Origin: Falsiroseomonas tokyonensis
Lineage (GTDB): Bacteria; Pseudomonadota; Alphaproteobacteria; Acetobacterales; Acetobacteraceae
Reading direction: 5' to 3'
DNA length: 64,000 nucleotides
NCBI RefSeq assembly: GCF_019024325.1
Contig: NZ_JAFNJS010000005.1
Location: forward strand, 465,286 to 529,285
Shown: positions 1 through 8,128 of the stretch, one piece after another
How the letters are laid out: every line of letters starts with the position of its first letter
Position numbering within the stretch: the stretch's first letter is position 1
Notes under the pieces: generated by a model
The model's input: the letters and a program-made list of their open reading frames with translations, nothing else
What the model was told of the DNA's origin: nothing
Database searches by the model: none
Program-made: the position numbers and the translations under genes

Positions 1-564
1 CCAGCCGGCGCCATGCATTCGCCCCACCAGGCCGAGGGCGGGGCTGTCGATGTAGCAGCGCTCGACGTCCATCACCGCCTCGTCCCGCACATGCATGGCG
101 CGCACCTGGCCCAGCACCAGGCTGTGGCTGGCGCCCAGCGTCACGGTCTGGAACAGGGTGCATTCCATGGCCACGGGGCTGTCGGCCAGCCGCGGCGGGG
201 CCACCTTGGTGGAGGGCAGGGTGGCCAGGCTCGCCTGCGCAATCTCATCCACCCCCGCCGGGAAATCGGCGGCGGTGATGTTCATGCCGGGCAGGGTGGC
301 CTCGGTCACCAGGCAGATGGTGAATTCACCGGTGGCCAGGATATTCGCCATGGTGTCCTTCGGCAGGCCGCTCGGCCGGTTGCCGACGCCGAGGCCAATG
401 ATGGGGGGGTCGGAGCCAAAGACATTGAAGAAGGAATAGGGCGCCGCATTCCGCACCCCGGCCGCGTCCTGCGTCACCACCCAGGCGATCGGCCGCGGCA
501 CCACGGTGGCGGTCAGCAGCTTGTAGCGGCTGGCGGTCGGCAGGGCATCGAGGTCGAAGAGCAT
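1..564 (-). CDS. Flavin reductase family protein (FMN-binding split barrel), 3' end cut by window edge
   Basis: The minus strand from the ATG at 564 is open to the window edge (188 codons, no stop). It reads MLFDLDALPTASRYKLLTAT, then an Arg-Pro-Ile-Ala-Trp-Val segment, and further on NAAPYSFFNVFGSDPP and GEFTICLV. These are hallmarks of the DIM6/NTAB flavin reductase-like fold, which binds FMN and often supplies reduced flavin to a monooxygenase. The usual length is about 200 residues, so little is missing. It is on the same strand as the small unknown gene and the 2-hydroxyacid dehydrogenase upstream and may be the distal gene of that unit. No monooxygenase partner is visible. Confidence 0.85.
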   Translation of the reverse strand, partial: MLFDLDALPTASRYKLLTATVVPRPIAWVVTQDAAGVRNAAPYSFFNVFGSDPPIIGLGVGNRPSGLPKDTMANILATGEFTICLVTEATLPGMNITAADFPAGVDEIAQASLATLPSTKVAPPRLADSPVAMECTLFQTVTLGASHSLVLGQVRAMHVRDEAVMDVERCYIDSPALGLVGRMHGAGW

Positions 565-645
565 CGGCGGGCTCCGGCAGGTTGAGGCCCTACTGCCGCC
601 CGGCGCCGCCCTTGTCGAGGCCCCGCGGGCCGGCCCGCCCTGCCT

Positions 646-1002
646 TCAGCAACGGCGGCTTTTCGGCACCTGCATCCCGCGCAGCTCTCCTTCCGCGACC
701 AGCTCCGCCGATTCTGCGAGCGCCGCCGTCAGGGGCAGGCCCAGCGAGCGTGCGATGCGGGAGAGCGCGGCGCCGCAGGCGCGCAGCGCCTCCACCGAGA
801 CCGTGCCAGGGTCGTCGCCCAGCTCCAGCGGCCGCTCCATCGGGTCCACCATGTCGAAGACGAAGGTCCGGCTGCCATCCTCGTGCCGGGTGACCAGGGG
901 GGTTTCCTGCAGCAGGGCGCGCAGCAGGTCCTGGTCTGGCAGCGTTTCCAGCCGTCCTTCGCGGTCACGAACAAAGAGGGTGATCCGTGCGACCTGGCTC
1001 AT
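646..1002 (-). CDS. Conserved-looking hypothetical protein, 118 aa
   Basis: I do not recognise this protein. The frame is open further upstream, but the ATG at 1002 (MSQVARITLF) is preceded by GGAGGA three to four bases away, so I take it as the start. The product is soluble and mildly acidic, with no signal peptide or membrane segment. It ends in a basic Cys-terminal tail (PKSRRC). The N-terminal half looks like a small beta-rich domain (ITLFVRD, RTFVFDMVDP) and the C-terminal half like an Ala/Leu-rich helix. It lies between a 2-hydroxyacid dehydrogenase and a flavin reductase on the same strand. Confidence 0.6.
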   Translation of the reverse strand: MSQVARITLFVRDREGRLETLPDQDLLRALLQETPLVTRHEDGSRTFVFDMVDPMERPLELGDDPGTVSVEALRACGAALSRIARSLGLPLTAALAESAELVAEGELRGMQVPKSRRC

Positions 1003-1128
1003 GGTCCTCCGCGGCCGATGCCACCTGGCTGCGGTGCGGCCCGGGAGGGGCCACACCGTTGGTTGGCACAGCACCGTCTAACGAAACCACCACGGGTTGA
1101 ATGTCAAGCCGAAATGGTTGTATTTCGC

Positions 1129-2106
1129 TCAACCAACGGTATCGGGTGCAGCCATCCCGCGCAACAGAACAGAATCCACGTTTCCCAGGGCGCGCTGGCC
1201 CATCGCGTCGCGCGTCTCGATGGTGGCGCTGCCGAGATGCGGCAGCAGCGCGACATTCTCCAGCCCCAGATAGCCGGGGAAGATCTTCGGCTCCCCGTCA
1301 TAGACATCGAGTCCCGCGGCGCGGATCTGGCCGGAGCGCAGCGCCTCGACCAGCGCCGCATCGTCCACGGAACCGCCGCGGCCGGTGTTGATCACCAGCG
1401 CGCCGGGGCGCATCCAGGACAGGCGCTCGGCATTCAGCCATTTCCGCGTCGCCTCCCCGCCCGGCATATGCATCGACAGGATATCGATGGCGCCCAGGAA
1501 TTCCCGGTCCTCGCCATGGAAGGTTGCGCCCTGCTCCAGTTCCGGCGGCACGCGCCGCAGGTCGCGGTAATGGATATCCATCCGGAAGCCGCGCGCCATG
1601 GCGGCCAGTTCCCGTCCGATGCGGCCGAAGCCGGCGATGCCAAGGCGCTTGCCCTCCAGCGTCACGCCCATCAGCTGCGTCGGCGCCCAGCCTTCCCACT
1701 TTCCGGCGCGCACCAGGCGCTCGCCCTCGCCGGCGCGGCGGGCGGCCATCAGCATCAGGGTGAAGGCGGTCTCGGCGGTGGCGAAGGACAGCACCTCGGG
1801 CGTATTCGCCACCGTGATGCCGCGCGCCTTGGCCGCCGCCACGTCGATATGGTCGGTGCCGACGGAGAAGGTGGCGATGATCTTCACGCTGTCCGGCAGG
1901 GCGGCAATCGTGGCGGCGCCCATCGGGTCGCCGGCGGCGCAGAGGATGCCGGCGGCCTGTACCTCGGTGGCGCGGCGGGCGATCTCGGCGCCGTCGCGGT
2001 ACCAGGGGTCATCGGCGCTGTTCAGCCGCGCATCGTAGTCGCGCACGGCGCGCGCCTCGATGGCCTCGGGCAGGCGGCGGGTCAGCAGCAGGATGGGCTT
2101 CGGCAT
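1129..2106 (-). CDS. D-2-hydroxyacid dehydrogenase (glyoxylate/hydroxypyruvate reductase type)
   Basis: A 325-residue NAD(P)-dependent dehydrogenase of the D-isomer-specific 2-hydroxyacid family, which reduces 2-keto acids such as glyoxylate or hydroxypyruvate in the cytoplasm. The Rossmann motif reads GIAGFGRIGREL near residue 160. The catalytic Arg is in NTGRGG, the Glu in DVYDGEP and the His in LLPHLGSAT, in the expected order. Length is typical. It is divergent from the SDR at 2243 across a 136-bp gap that contains repeated hairpins. The exact substrate cannot be told from sequence. Confidence 0.9.
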   Translation of the reverse strand: MPKPILLLTRRLPEAIEARAVRDYDARLNSADDPWYRDGAEIARRATEVQAAGILCAAGDPMGAATIAALPDSVKIIATFSVGTDHIDVAAAKARGITVANTPEVLSFATAETAFTLMLMAARRAGEGERLVRAGKWEGWAPTQLMGVTLEGKRLGIAGFGRIGRELAAMARGFRMDIHYRDLRRVPPELEQGATFHGEDREFLGAIDILSMHMPGGEATRKWLNAERLSWMRPGALVINTGRGGSVDDAALVEALRSGQIRAAGLDVYDGEPKIFPGYLGLENVALLPHLGSATIETRDAMGQRALGNVDSVLLRGMAAPDTVG

Positions 2107-2185
2107 GGTGCGTCACATCTCCCAGGCGGTGTCCACCCTGGTAGCAGACGCAGCTTGGCTTGCCAGCCGGGGCCGCAGGTAGCAG

Positions 2186-2224
2186 GTTCCGGCGCAAGCG
2201 CCGGACAGGAGTTCCGGCCCAAGC
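2186..2224. repeat. Two near-identical 14-bp repeats, each forming a hairpin (operator candidate)
   Basis: GTTCCGGCGCAAGC (2186-2199) and GTTCCGGCCCAAGC (2211-2224) differ at one base and start 25 bp apart. The first lies in a perfect 18-bp palindrome, TCCGGCGC-AA-GCGCCGGA (2188-2205). The second carries a CCGGC/GCCGG stem. They sit in the divergent gap between the 2-hydroxyacid dehydrogenase and the SDR, ending 18 bp before the SDR start. A regulator operator or leader hairpins are both possible. Confidence 0.4.
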
Positions 2225-2242
2225 CGGCAAGGGAAAGACAAC

Positions 2243-3034
2243 ATGGATCTGGGTCTCAAGGGCAAGCGCGCGCTGGTCATGGGCGCCTCAAAGGGCCTCG
2301 GCCGCGCCATCGCGGACAGCCTGGCGGCGGAGGGCGCCGCGGTGGTGGTCAGCGGCCGCGACCAGGCGAAGCTGGATGCGGTGGCGGCTGAGCTGAAGGC
2401 CGCCGGCGCCTCCGCCGCCTTCGGCGTGCCGGCCGATGTCGCGAATGGCGCCGACATGGACCGCTTGGCGGATGAGGCCACGCGCCTGATGGGCGGCGTC
2501 GATATCCTGGTGCTGAACCATGGCGGCCCGCCGCCCTGCATCGCCTCCGAGATCACGGATGCGTCCCTGCACACCTGGTTCGAGCAGATCGTCGCCTCCC
2601 CCATCCGCATCTGCAACCGGCTGATGCCGGCGATGCGCAAGCAGGGCTGGGGCCGGGTGATCGTGGTGGGCAGCACCGGCATGCAGCACCCGATTCCGAA
2701 CCTGGCGCTGTCCAACACCCTGCGCGCGGCGATCTGGGGCTGGCTGAAGACCTTCTCCGGTGAGGTGGCGAAGGACGGCGTGACGATGAACGTCCTGGCG
2801 CCGGGCAGCATCATGACCGACCGCATCAACCAGAATGCGGCCTCCCGCGCCGAGAAGGCCGGCACGACGGCGGAGGCGGAGATCGCGCAGATGGCCTCCG
2901 AAGTGCCGGCGCGGCGCATCGGCCGGCCCGACGAATTCGGCCCGATGGGCGCCTTCCTGGCCAGCGAGCAGGGCGCCTATATCACCGGCAGCATGATCCG
3001 CGTCGATGGCGGCCGCGTCCGCAGCATGCTCTAG
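2243..3034 (+). CDS. Divergent SDR-family oxidoreductase without the usual catalytic YxxxK
   Basis: A 263-residue short-chain dehydrogenase/reductase. The N-terminal cofactor motif is GASKGLG, followed by a Rossmann pattern with SGRDQ. The NNAG region reads LNHGGP. Where the catalytic Tyr-x-x-x-Lys should be, the sequence reads LALSNTLRAAIWG, so Tyr aligns with Ser and Lys with Arg. A recognised SDR subgroup (putative BKR-like) lacks the standard tetrad in this way. The C-terminus GGRVRSML is typical. GGGA lies 8 bp before the ATG. It is followed after 11 bp by the M20 hydrolase, so it probably heads the hyu operon. Substrate unknown. Confidence 0.85.
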   Translation: MDLGLKGKRALVMGASKGLGRAIADSLAAEGAAVVVSGRDQAKLDAVAAELKAAGASAAFGVPADVANGADMDRLADEATRLMGGVDILVLNHGGPPPCIASEITDASLHTWFEQIVASPIRICNRLMPAMRKQGWGRVIVVGSTGMQHPIPNLALSNTLRAAIWGWLKTFSGEVAKDGVTMNVLAPGSIMTDRINQNAASRAEKAGTTAEAEIAQMASEVPARRIGRPDEFGPMGAFLASEQGAYITGSMIRVDGGRVRSML

Positions 3035-3045
3035 GATTTGTCGCT

Positions 3046-4311
3046 GTGATCCCGAACCTCTCCCCCGATGTCGAACTGGCCGCAAAGCTGTTCGACGAGC
3101 TGCGCGAAGCGAGTTTCGACGGTGTCGGCATCACGCGCGACGCCTATGGCGCCGGCGAGCGCCGGGCGCATGAGATCGTGCGCGCGGCGGCGGAGGGGAT
3201 CGGGCTGGAATGCCGCGCCGACCCCGTGGGCAACCTGCTGATGACCCTGCCGGGCAGCGACCGCGCGGCGAAGCGCGTGCTGCTCGGCAGTCACCTCGAC
3301 AGCGTGGCGGAGGGGGGCAATTTCGATGGCGCCGCCGGCGTGCTGTGTGGGCTGGCGACCGTGGCGGGGATGAAGCGCGCGGGCTTCGTGCCGGGGCGGG
3401 ACGTGACGGTGGTGGCGGTGCGGGCGGAGGAGGCGGGCAGCTGGTTCCCGATCTCCTACCCCGGCTCGCGCGGCGCGCTCGGCCTGCTGAAGGCCGAGGA
3501 GCTGGCGGTGAAGCGGCAGGACAATGGCCGCTCGCTGGCGGACCATATGCGCGACGAAGGTTTTGAGCCGGGCTTCGTCGAGCGCGGCGGCAAGACCTTT
3601 TCGAGTGACGACACCGCGGCCTTCCTCGAACTGCATATCGAGCAGGGGCCGGTGCTGGAAGGGCAGGGCGTGCCGGTCGGCATCGTCACCGGCATTCCGG
3701 GCTCCCGCCGCCTGCGCGCGGCGCGCGTGCTGGGCGAGTACAATCATTCGGGCGCGACCCCCCGCAAATACCGGCGCGATGCGGCGATCGCACTGGCCGA
3801 GCTGGCGCATCGCGTCGATGACCGCTGGGTGCAGCTGGAGGCGCAGGGCCACACGCTGGTCGTCACCTTCTGCGTCATGGGCACGACGGAAGACGCCGGC
3901 TTCACCAAGATCGCCGGCGAGGCGCGCTTCCAGCTGGATGTGCGCAGCGTGAACCCGCGCAGCTGCGACCTGCTGATGGAGACGCTGTATGACGCGGTGC
4001 CGGGGATCGAGGCGCGCCGTGGCGTGCGCTTCGAACTCGGCGCCGAGACCACCAGCCGCGCCGCGCCGATGGATGCGGCCATCCGCGAAGGCCTGGCGCG
4101 CGCGGCCGATTCACTGGGTGTGAAGCATCTGGCGATGGCGAGCGGCGCCGGCCATGATGCGGCCGCCTTTGCCATGGCGGGCATCCCCGCGGGGATGATC
4201 TTCGTCCGCAACCAACATGGCAGCCACAATCCGAAGGAAGCGATGCGGATGGACGATTTTGCCCAGGCCTGTGCCGTCGTGACGCGTTGGGCGAGCGAGG
4301 TCGCGCAGTGA
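3046..4311 (+). CDS. M20 Zn-dependent amidase/N-carbamoyl-L-amino-acid hydrolase
   Basis: A 421-residue dinuclear metallohydrolase of the hydantoinase/carbamoylase family (also ureidoglycolate and beta-ureidopropionate hydrolases), releasing an amine from an N-carbamoyl substrate. Metal ligands lie in GSHLDSVAEGGNFDG (His83, Asp94), RAEEAGSW (Glu128/129) and ELHIEQGPVLE (His197). Substrate-binding and dimerisation motifs include NHSGATP, ASGAGHDAAAF and NQHGSHNP near the C-terminus. The start is GTG at 3046. The stop overlaps the GTG of hyuA by 4 bp, so translation is probably coupled. The hyuAB context supports a ureide or hydantoin-derived substrate, probably of the L series. Confidence 0.88.
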   Translation: MIPNLSPDVELAAKLFDELREASFDGVGITRDAYGAGERRAHEIVRAAAEGIGLECRADPVGNLLMTLPGSDRAAKRVLLGSHLDSVAEGGNFDGAAGVLCGLATVAGMKRAGFVPGRDVTVVAVRAEEAGSWFPISYPGSRGALGLLKAEELAVKRQDNGRSLADHMRDEGFEPGFVERGGKTFSSDDTAAFLELHIEQGPVLEGQGVPVGIVTGIPGSRRLRAARVLGEYNHSGATPRKYRRDAAIALAELAHRVDDRWVQLEAQGHTLVVTFCVMGTTEDAGFTKIAGEARFQLDVRSVNPRSCDLLMETLYDAVPGIEARRGVRFELGAETTSRAAPMDAAIREGLARAADSLGVKHLAMASGAGHDAAAFAMAGIPAGMIFVRNQHGSHNPKEAMRMDDFAQACAVVTRWASEVAQ

Positions 4312-6389
4312 CCATTGGCGCGCGTTTGGCCGTCGATATCGGCGGCACCTTCACCGATGTGGCCGTCGAACGGGACGGCGAGCGCTGGACCGGCAAGGTG
4401 CTGACCACGCCGCATGCGCCGGAGCTTGGCGTGCTGAACGGCGTGAAGCTGGTCATGGAGAAGGCGGGACTGACGCCGGCCGATATCGCGCTGGTCATTC
4501 ACGGCACCACGCTGGCCACCAATGCGATCATCGAGCGCAAGGGCGCGAAGACCGCGCTGCTGACCACCGAGGGCTTCCGGGATGTGCTCGCGCTGGGCAA
4601 TGAGTCCCGCTACGACCAGTACGACCTGAATATCGACCTGCCGCAGCCGCTGATCCCGCGCCGCTGGCGCCTGACGGTGCCGGAGCGGCTGGACAATGAG
4701 GGCCATGTCCTGCTGCCGCTGGACGAGGCCGCGCTGCGCGCGCAGGTCGCGGTGATGCGCGCCGAGGGCATCGAGAGCCTGGCCATCGGCTTCCTGCATG
4801 CCTTCGTGAACCCCGCGCATGAGAAGCGCGCCGCCGCCATCGTGCACGACATGTGGCCGGACCTGCCCATTTCGCTGTCGTCCGAAGTCTCGCCCGAGAT
4901 GCGGGAATGGGAGCGTTTTTCGACAACCGCCGCCAATGCCTATGTGCAGCCGCTGATGGCGAGCTATCTGCGCCGCCTGGAAAAGGGCCTCGCGGCCGGC
5001 GGCTTCACCTGCCCGCTGTTCATGATGCTCTCGGGCGGTGGCCTCACCACGCTCGACACCGCCGCGCGCTTCCCGATCCGCCTGGTGGAGTCCGGCCCGG
5101 CGGGCGGCGCCATCTTCTCGGCGCATGTCGCGAAGCAGCGCGGCTGGTCCAAGGTTCTGTCCTTCGACATGGGCGGCACCACAGCCAAGGTGTGCCTGAT
5201 CGACGATTTCGCGCCGCAGGCGTCCCGCACCTTCGAAGTGGCGCGCGTCGGGCGTTTCAAGAAGGGCTCCGGCCTGCCGCTGCGCATCCCCGTGATCGAG
5301 ATGGTGGAGATCGGCGCCGGCGGTGGCTCCATCGCGCATCTCGATGCGCTCGGCCGCATCCAGGTGGGGCCGGAAAGCGCGGGCGCCGATCCGGGCCCGG
5401 CCTGCTATGGCCGCGGTGGCGACAAGCCGGCCGTGACGGATGCGAACCTCTCGCTCGGCCGCTACGAGCCGGACCTCTTCGCGGGCGGCGCGCTGAAGCT
5501 GCATGTGCAGCCCGCGCTGGATGCGCTGGAGGCGCATGTGGGTCGCGGGCTCGGGCTGGCGCCGGAAATGGCGGGGCTCGGCGTGGTCGAGATGGTGGAT
5601 GAGAACATGGCCAATGCGGCACGTGTCCATGCCATCGAATCCGGCAAGGGCTATGGCGGCCGCGGCATCATCGCCTTCGGCGGCGGCGGGCCGGTGCATG
5701 GCTATCGCGTGGCGGAGAAGATCGGCGTGGACCGCGTGCTGGTGCCGTCCGGCGCCGGCGTCGGCTCCGCCATCGGCTTCCTGCGGGCGCCGGTTGGGTA
5801 TGAGGTGGTGAAGTCCCTCTACCAGCGTTTCCGCACCTTCGACGTGAATGCGGTGAATGCGCTGCTGGCCGAGATGTCGGCGGAGGCGTCGCGCGTTGTC
5901 GCGGAAGGCTCCTTCGGCGCGCCGACCGAGGAGCATCGCATCGCCTTTATGCGATATGTCGGCCAGGGCCATGAGATCAACGTGGCGCTGCCCGCGCGGC
6001 CGCTCACGGTGCAGGACGTGGCCGAGATCCGCGCGGCCTATGATGCCGAATACACACGCTTCTACGACCGGCCGGTGCCGGGCAGCGATGTCGAGATCCT
6101 GTCCTTCGCGGTGACGGTTGCGACGGTGGCGGATGCGGTGGAGCCGGTCGCGCCCGTCGCCGATGCGCCCGCCCCGGCGCCAATCCGCGTGCAGCAGGTG
6201 CGTGACACGGCCACGGGCCAGGTGGCGCCCTGGCAGGTCTATGACCGGCCCGCGATGCCGCCTGGCTGCACCGTGCCCGGCCCCTGCATCGTCGCGGAAG
6301 CCGAGACCAGCACGCTGGTCGGGCCCGGCTGGCGTTGCCGCGTGGATGGCCTCGGATACCTTGAACTCACCCGCGGGGAGGCTGCGTGA
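4308..6389 (+). CDS. hyuA: Hydantoinase/oxoprolinase subunit A (HyuA family)
   Basis: A 693-residue ATPase-like subunit of the hydantoinase/oxoprolinase family, which opens cyclic amides in an ATP-dependent way together with HyuB. The N-terminus carries AVDIGGTFTDVAV (the phosphate-1 motif of the sugar kinase/actin fold), then HGTTLATNAIIERKGAKTAL. The middle has the second signature SFDMGGTTAKVCLIDD and later GIGAGGGSIAHLD-type glycine-rich segments and AFGGGGPVHGY. I chose GTG at 4308, which has GAGG 7 bp upstream and a GTGA overlap with the preceding gene, over TTG at 4287. Acetone carboxylase beta and 5-oxoprolinase are relatives, so the substrate is not fixed. Confidence 0.9.
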   Translation: MTIGARLAVDIGGTFTDVAVERDGERWTGKVLTTPHAPELGVLNGVKLVMEKAGLTPADIALVIHGTTLATNAIIERKGAKTALLTTEGFRDVLALGNESRYDQYDLNIDLPQPLIPRRWRLTVPERLDNEGHVLLPLDEAALRAQVAVMRAEGIESLAIGFLHAFVNPAHEKRAAAIVHDMWPDLPISLSSEVSPEMREWERFSTTAANAYVQPLMASYLRRLEKGLAAGGFTCPLFMMLSGGGLTTLDTAARFPIRLVESGPAGGAIFSAHVAKQRGWSKVLSFDMGGTTAKVCLIDDFAPQASRTFEVARVGRFKKGSGLPLRIPVIEMVEIGAGGGSIAHLDALGRIQVGPESAGADPGPACYGRGGDKPAVTDANLSLGRYEPDLFAGGALKLHVQPALDALEAHVGRGLGLAPEMAGLGVVEMVDENMANAARVHAIESGKGYGGRGIIAFGGGGPVHGYRVAEKIGVDRVLVPSGAGVGSAIGFLRAPVGYEVVKSLYQRFRTFDVNAVNALLAEMSAEASRVVAEGSFGAPTEEHRIAFMRYVGQGHEINVALPARPLTVQDVAEIRAAYDAEYTRFYDRPVPGSDVEILSFAVTVATVADAVEPVAPVADAPAPAPIRVQQVRDTATGQVAPWQVYDRPAMPPGCTVPGPCIVAEAETSTLVGPGWRCRVDGLGYLELTRGEAA

Positions 6390-8041
6390 TGTCGGATGCC
6401 CTGACAAAAATCCAGCAGCAGATCCAGTGGAACCGCCTGATCGCGGTGGTGGAGGAGCAGGCGCAGATCATGATCCGCACCGCCTTCTCCACCACGGTGC
6501 GGGAAGCCGGTGACCTTTCGGCCGGCGTCTTCGACCTGCAGGGCCGCATGCTCGCCCAGGCCGTTACCGGCACGCCGGGCCATGTGAATTCCATGATGGA
6601 ATCGGTCGGCCACTTCCTCGCGAAATTCCCCGCCGAGACGATGAAGCCGGGTGACCACTATATCACCAACGACCCCTGGCTCGGCACAGGCCACCTGCAC
6701 GACCTCACCGTCGTCACGCCGGCCTTCCAGCGCGGCAGAATCGTCGGCCTGTTTGCCAATACCGCGCATGTCATCGATGTCGGCGGCCTCGGCATGGGCC
6801 CCGAGGGCCGCAGCGTCTTCGAGGAGGGGCTCTATATCCCCATCGTGAAGTGCTTCGACCAGGGGAAGCCGAACGAGACGCTCTTCGATTTCGTCCGCGT
6901 CGGCACCCGCACGCCGGTGGAGCTGGAGGGCGACATCTACTCCCTCTGCGCCTGCAACGATGCCGGCGCCAAGAGGCTGGTGGAGATGCTGGACGAGTTC
7001 GGCATGGACAGCCTGGACCCGCTGGCCAGCTACATCTTCGACAGCTCGCTGAAGGCGACGCTGGAAGAAATCGCGAAGATTCCCCAGGGCAGCTACGCCG
7101 CCCAGATCACCTCGGACGGCTACGAGGCCCCCGTCACGCTGAAGGCCGCGATGACGGTGAAGGCGGATGAGATCGTGGTGGACTATACCGGCACCTCCGG
7201 CCTTTCGGGGCGCGGTATCAACGTGCCGGCCTCCTACTGCCGCGCCTATTCCTGCTTCGGCATCAAGGTGGTGGTGGCGCCGGAGATTCCGAACAACTGG
7301 GCGTCCCTGGCTCCCTTCCGCATGGAGATCCCGGAGGGCTGCATCCTCAATGCGCCGCGGCCCTATCCGGTCTCGGTGCGGCACGTGGTCGGCCAGCTGC
7401 TGCCGGACCTGATGATGGGCTGCCTGCACCAGGCGGTGCCGGATCGCGTGACGGCGGAGGGCTCCTCCGCCCTGTGGAACCCGCCCTTGCGGGGCGGAGC
7501 CCAAGTCTCGGGCGCGGCTGCGGAGCTGCCGGATTTCGAGATCATCACCTTCAACTCCGGCGGCACCGGCGCGCGTCCCACCAAGGACGGCATGGACGGC
7601 ACCGCCTTCCCCTCCGGCGTGCGCACCATGCCGGTGGAGGCGACGGAAAACGTCGCGCCCGTGATCTTCTGGCAGAACCAGATCCGCGAAGGCTCCGCCG
7701 GCGCCGGCCGCACCCGCGGCGGCTTCGGCAAGGTCATGGAGATCGGCACCAAGGGCGAGGCCGAATTCGCCGTGAACGCCATCTTCGACCGCGTGGCCAA
7801 TGCGCCCAAGGGCCGGGACGGCGGTGGCGACGGCGCGGCCGGCTGGGTCGGCCACACCGATGGCACCACCATCCGCACCAAGGGGTTCCAGATTGTCCCC
7901 AAGGGCAAGCGCCTGTTGCTGAACCTGCCCGGTGGCGGCGGCATGGGCGACCCGAAGCAGCGCGACCGCGCGCTGGTGGCGCGTGACGTGGCCGATGGGC
8001 TGATCAGCCCGGAGCAGGCGAAAGCGCTCTACGGCGGCTGA
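6389..8041 (+). CDS. hyuB: Hydantoinase/oxoprolinase subunit B (HyuB family)
   Basis: A 550-residue partner of HyuA. The N-terminal block matches HyuB well: QWNRLIAVVEEQAQIMIRTA, then STTVREAGDLSAGVFD, GTPGHVNSM and HYITNDPWLGTGHLHD (family metal or active-site region). The C-terminus has GGGGMGDP followed by VARDVADGLISPEQA, also standard. The ATG at 6389 overlaps the hyuA TGA (TGATG) and has GGGGAG 8 bp upstream; a GTG at 6386 is an alternative. Subunits A and B act as one complex in the cytoplasm. It is the last gene of the SDR-M20-hyuA-hyuB unit, with a stem-loop following. Confidence 0.9.
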   Translation: MSDALTKIQQQIQWNRLIAVVEEQAQIMIRTAFSTTVREAGDLSAGVFDLQGRMLAQAVTGTPGHVNSMMESVGHFLAKFPAETMKPGDHYITNDPWLGTGHLHDLTVVTPAFQRGRIVGLFANTAHVIDVGGLGMGPEGRSVFEEGLYIPIVKCFDQGKPNETLFDFVRVGTRTPVELEGDIYSLCACNDAGAKRLVEMLDEFGMDSLDPLASYIFDSSLKATLEEIAKIPQGSYAAQITSDGYEAPVTLKAAMTVKADEIVVDYTGTSGLSGRGINVPASYCRAYSCFGIKVVVAPEIPNNWASLAPFRMEIPEGCILNAPRPYPVSVRHVVGQLLPDLMMGCLHQAVPDRVTAEGSSALWNPPLRGGAQVSGAAAELPDFEIITFNSGGTGARPTKDGMDGTAFPSGVRTMPVEATENVAPVIFWQNQIREGSAGAGRTRGGFGKVMEIGTKGEAEFAVNAIFDRVANAPKGRDGGGDGAAGWVGHTDGTTIRTKGFQIVPKGKRLLLNLPGGGGMGDPKQRDRALVARDVADGLISPEQAKALYGG

Positions 8042-8081
8042 ACCCGTTCCGGTCTAGTAGCCTTTTCAAGGTGTAACCGAA

Positions 8082-8110
8082 GCCTCCGCCGCTCTTGGGC
8101 TGGCGGAGGC
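8082..8110 (+). terminator. Stem-loop after hyuB (9-bp perfect stem, no T-tract)
   Basis: GCCTCCGCC (8082-8090) pairs perfectly with GGCGGAGGC (8102-8110) around an 11-nt loop, 40 bp after the hyuB stop. A second 5-bp stem, GCCCC/GGGGC (8112-8128), abuts the ATG of the next gene. There is no run of T, so this is either a hairpin end protected after Rho-dependent termination or a structured leader of the serine hydrolase gene. Confidence 0.45.
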
Positions 8111-8128
8111 AGCCCCCAACTCCGGGGC

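Noticed and set aside
1..585. Plus-strand open frame over the left edge
   Set aside because: The minus strand gives a clear flavin reductase; the plus-strand product is a His/Gly/Arg-rich shadow.
3744..6407. Very long open frame on the minus strand opposite the M20 hydrolase and hyuA
   Set aside because: It is antisense to two well-supported enzymes and its product is a His/Arg/Ala/Gly-rich mixture without motifs. Such frames arise from GC-rich third positions.
8082..8128. Classical intrinsic terminator after hyuB
   Set aside because: The stem is good but no T-tract follows, so it is kept only as a stem-loop of uncertain role.
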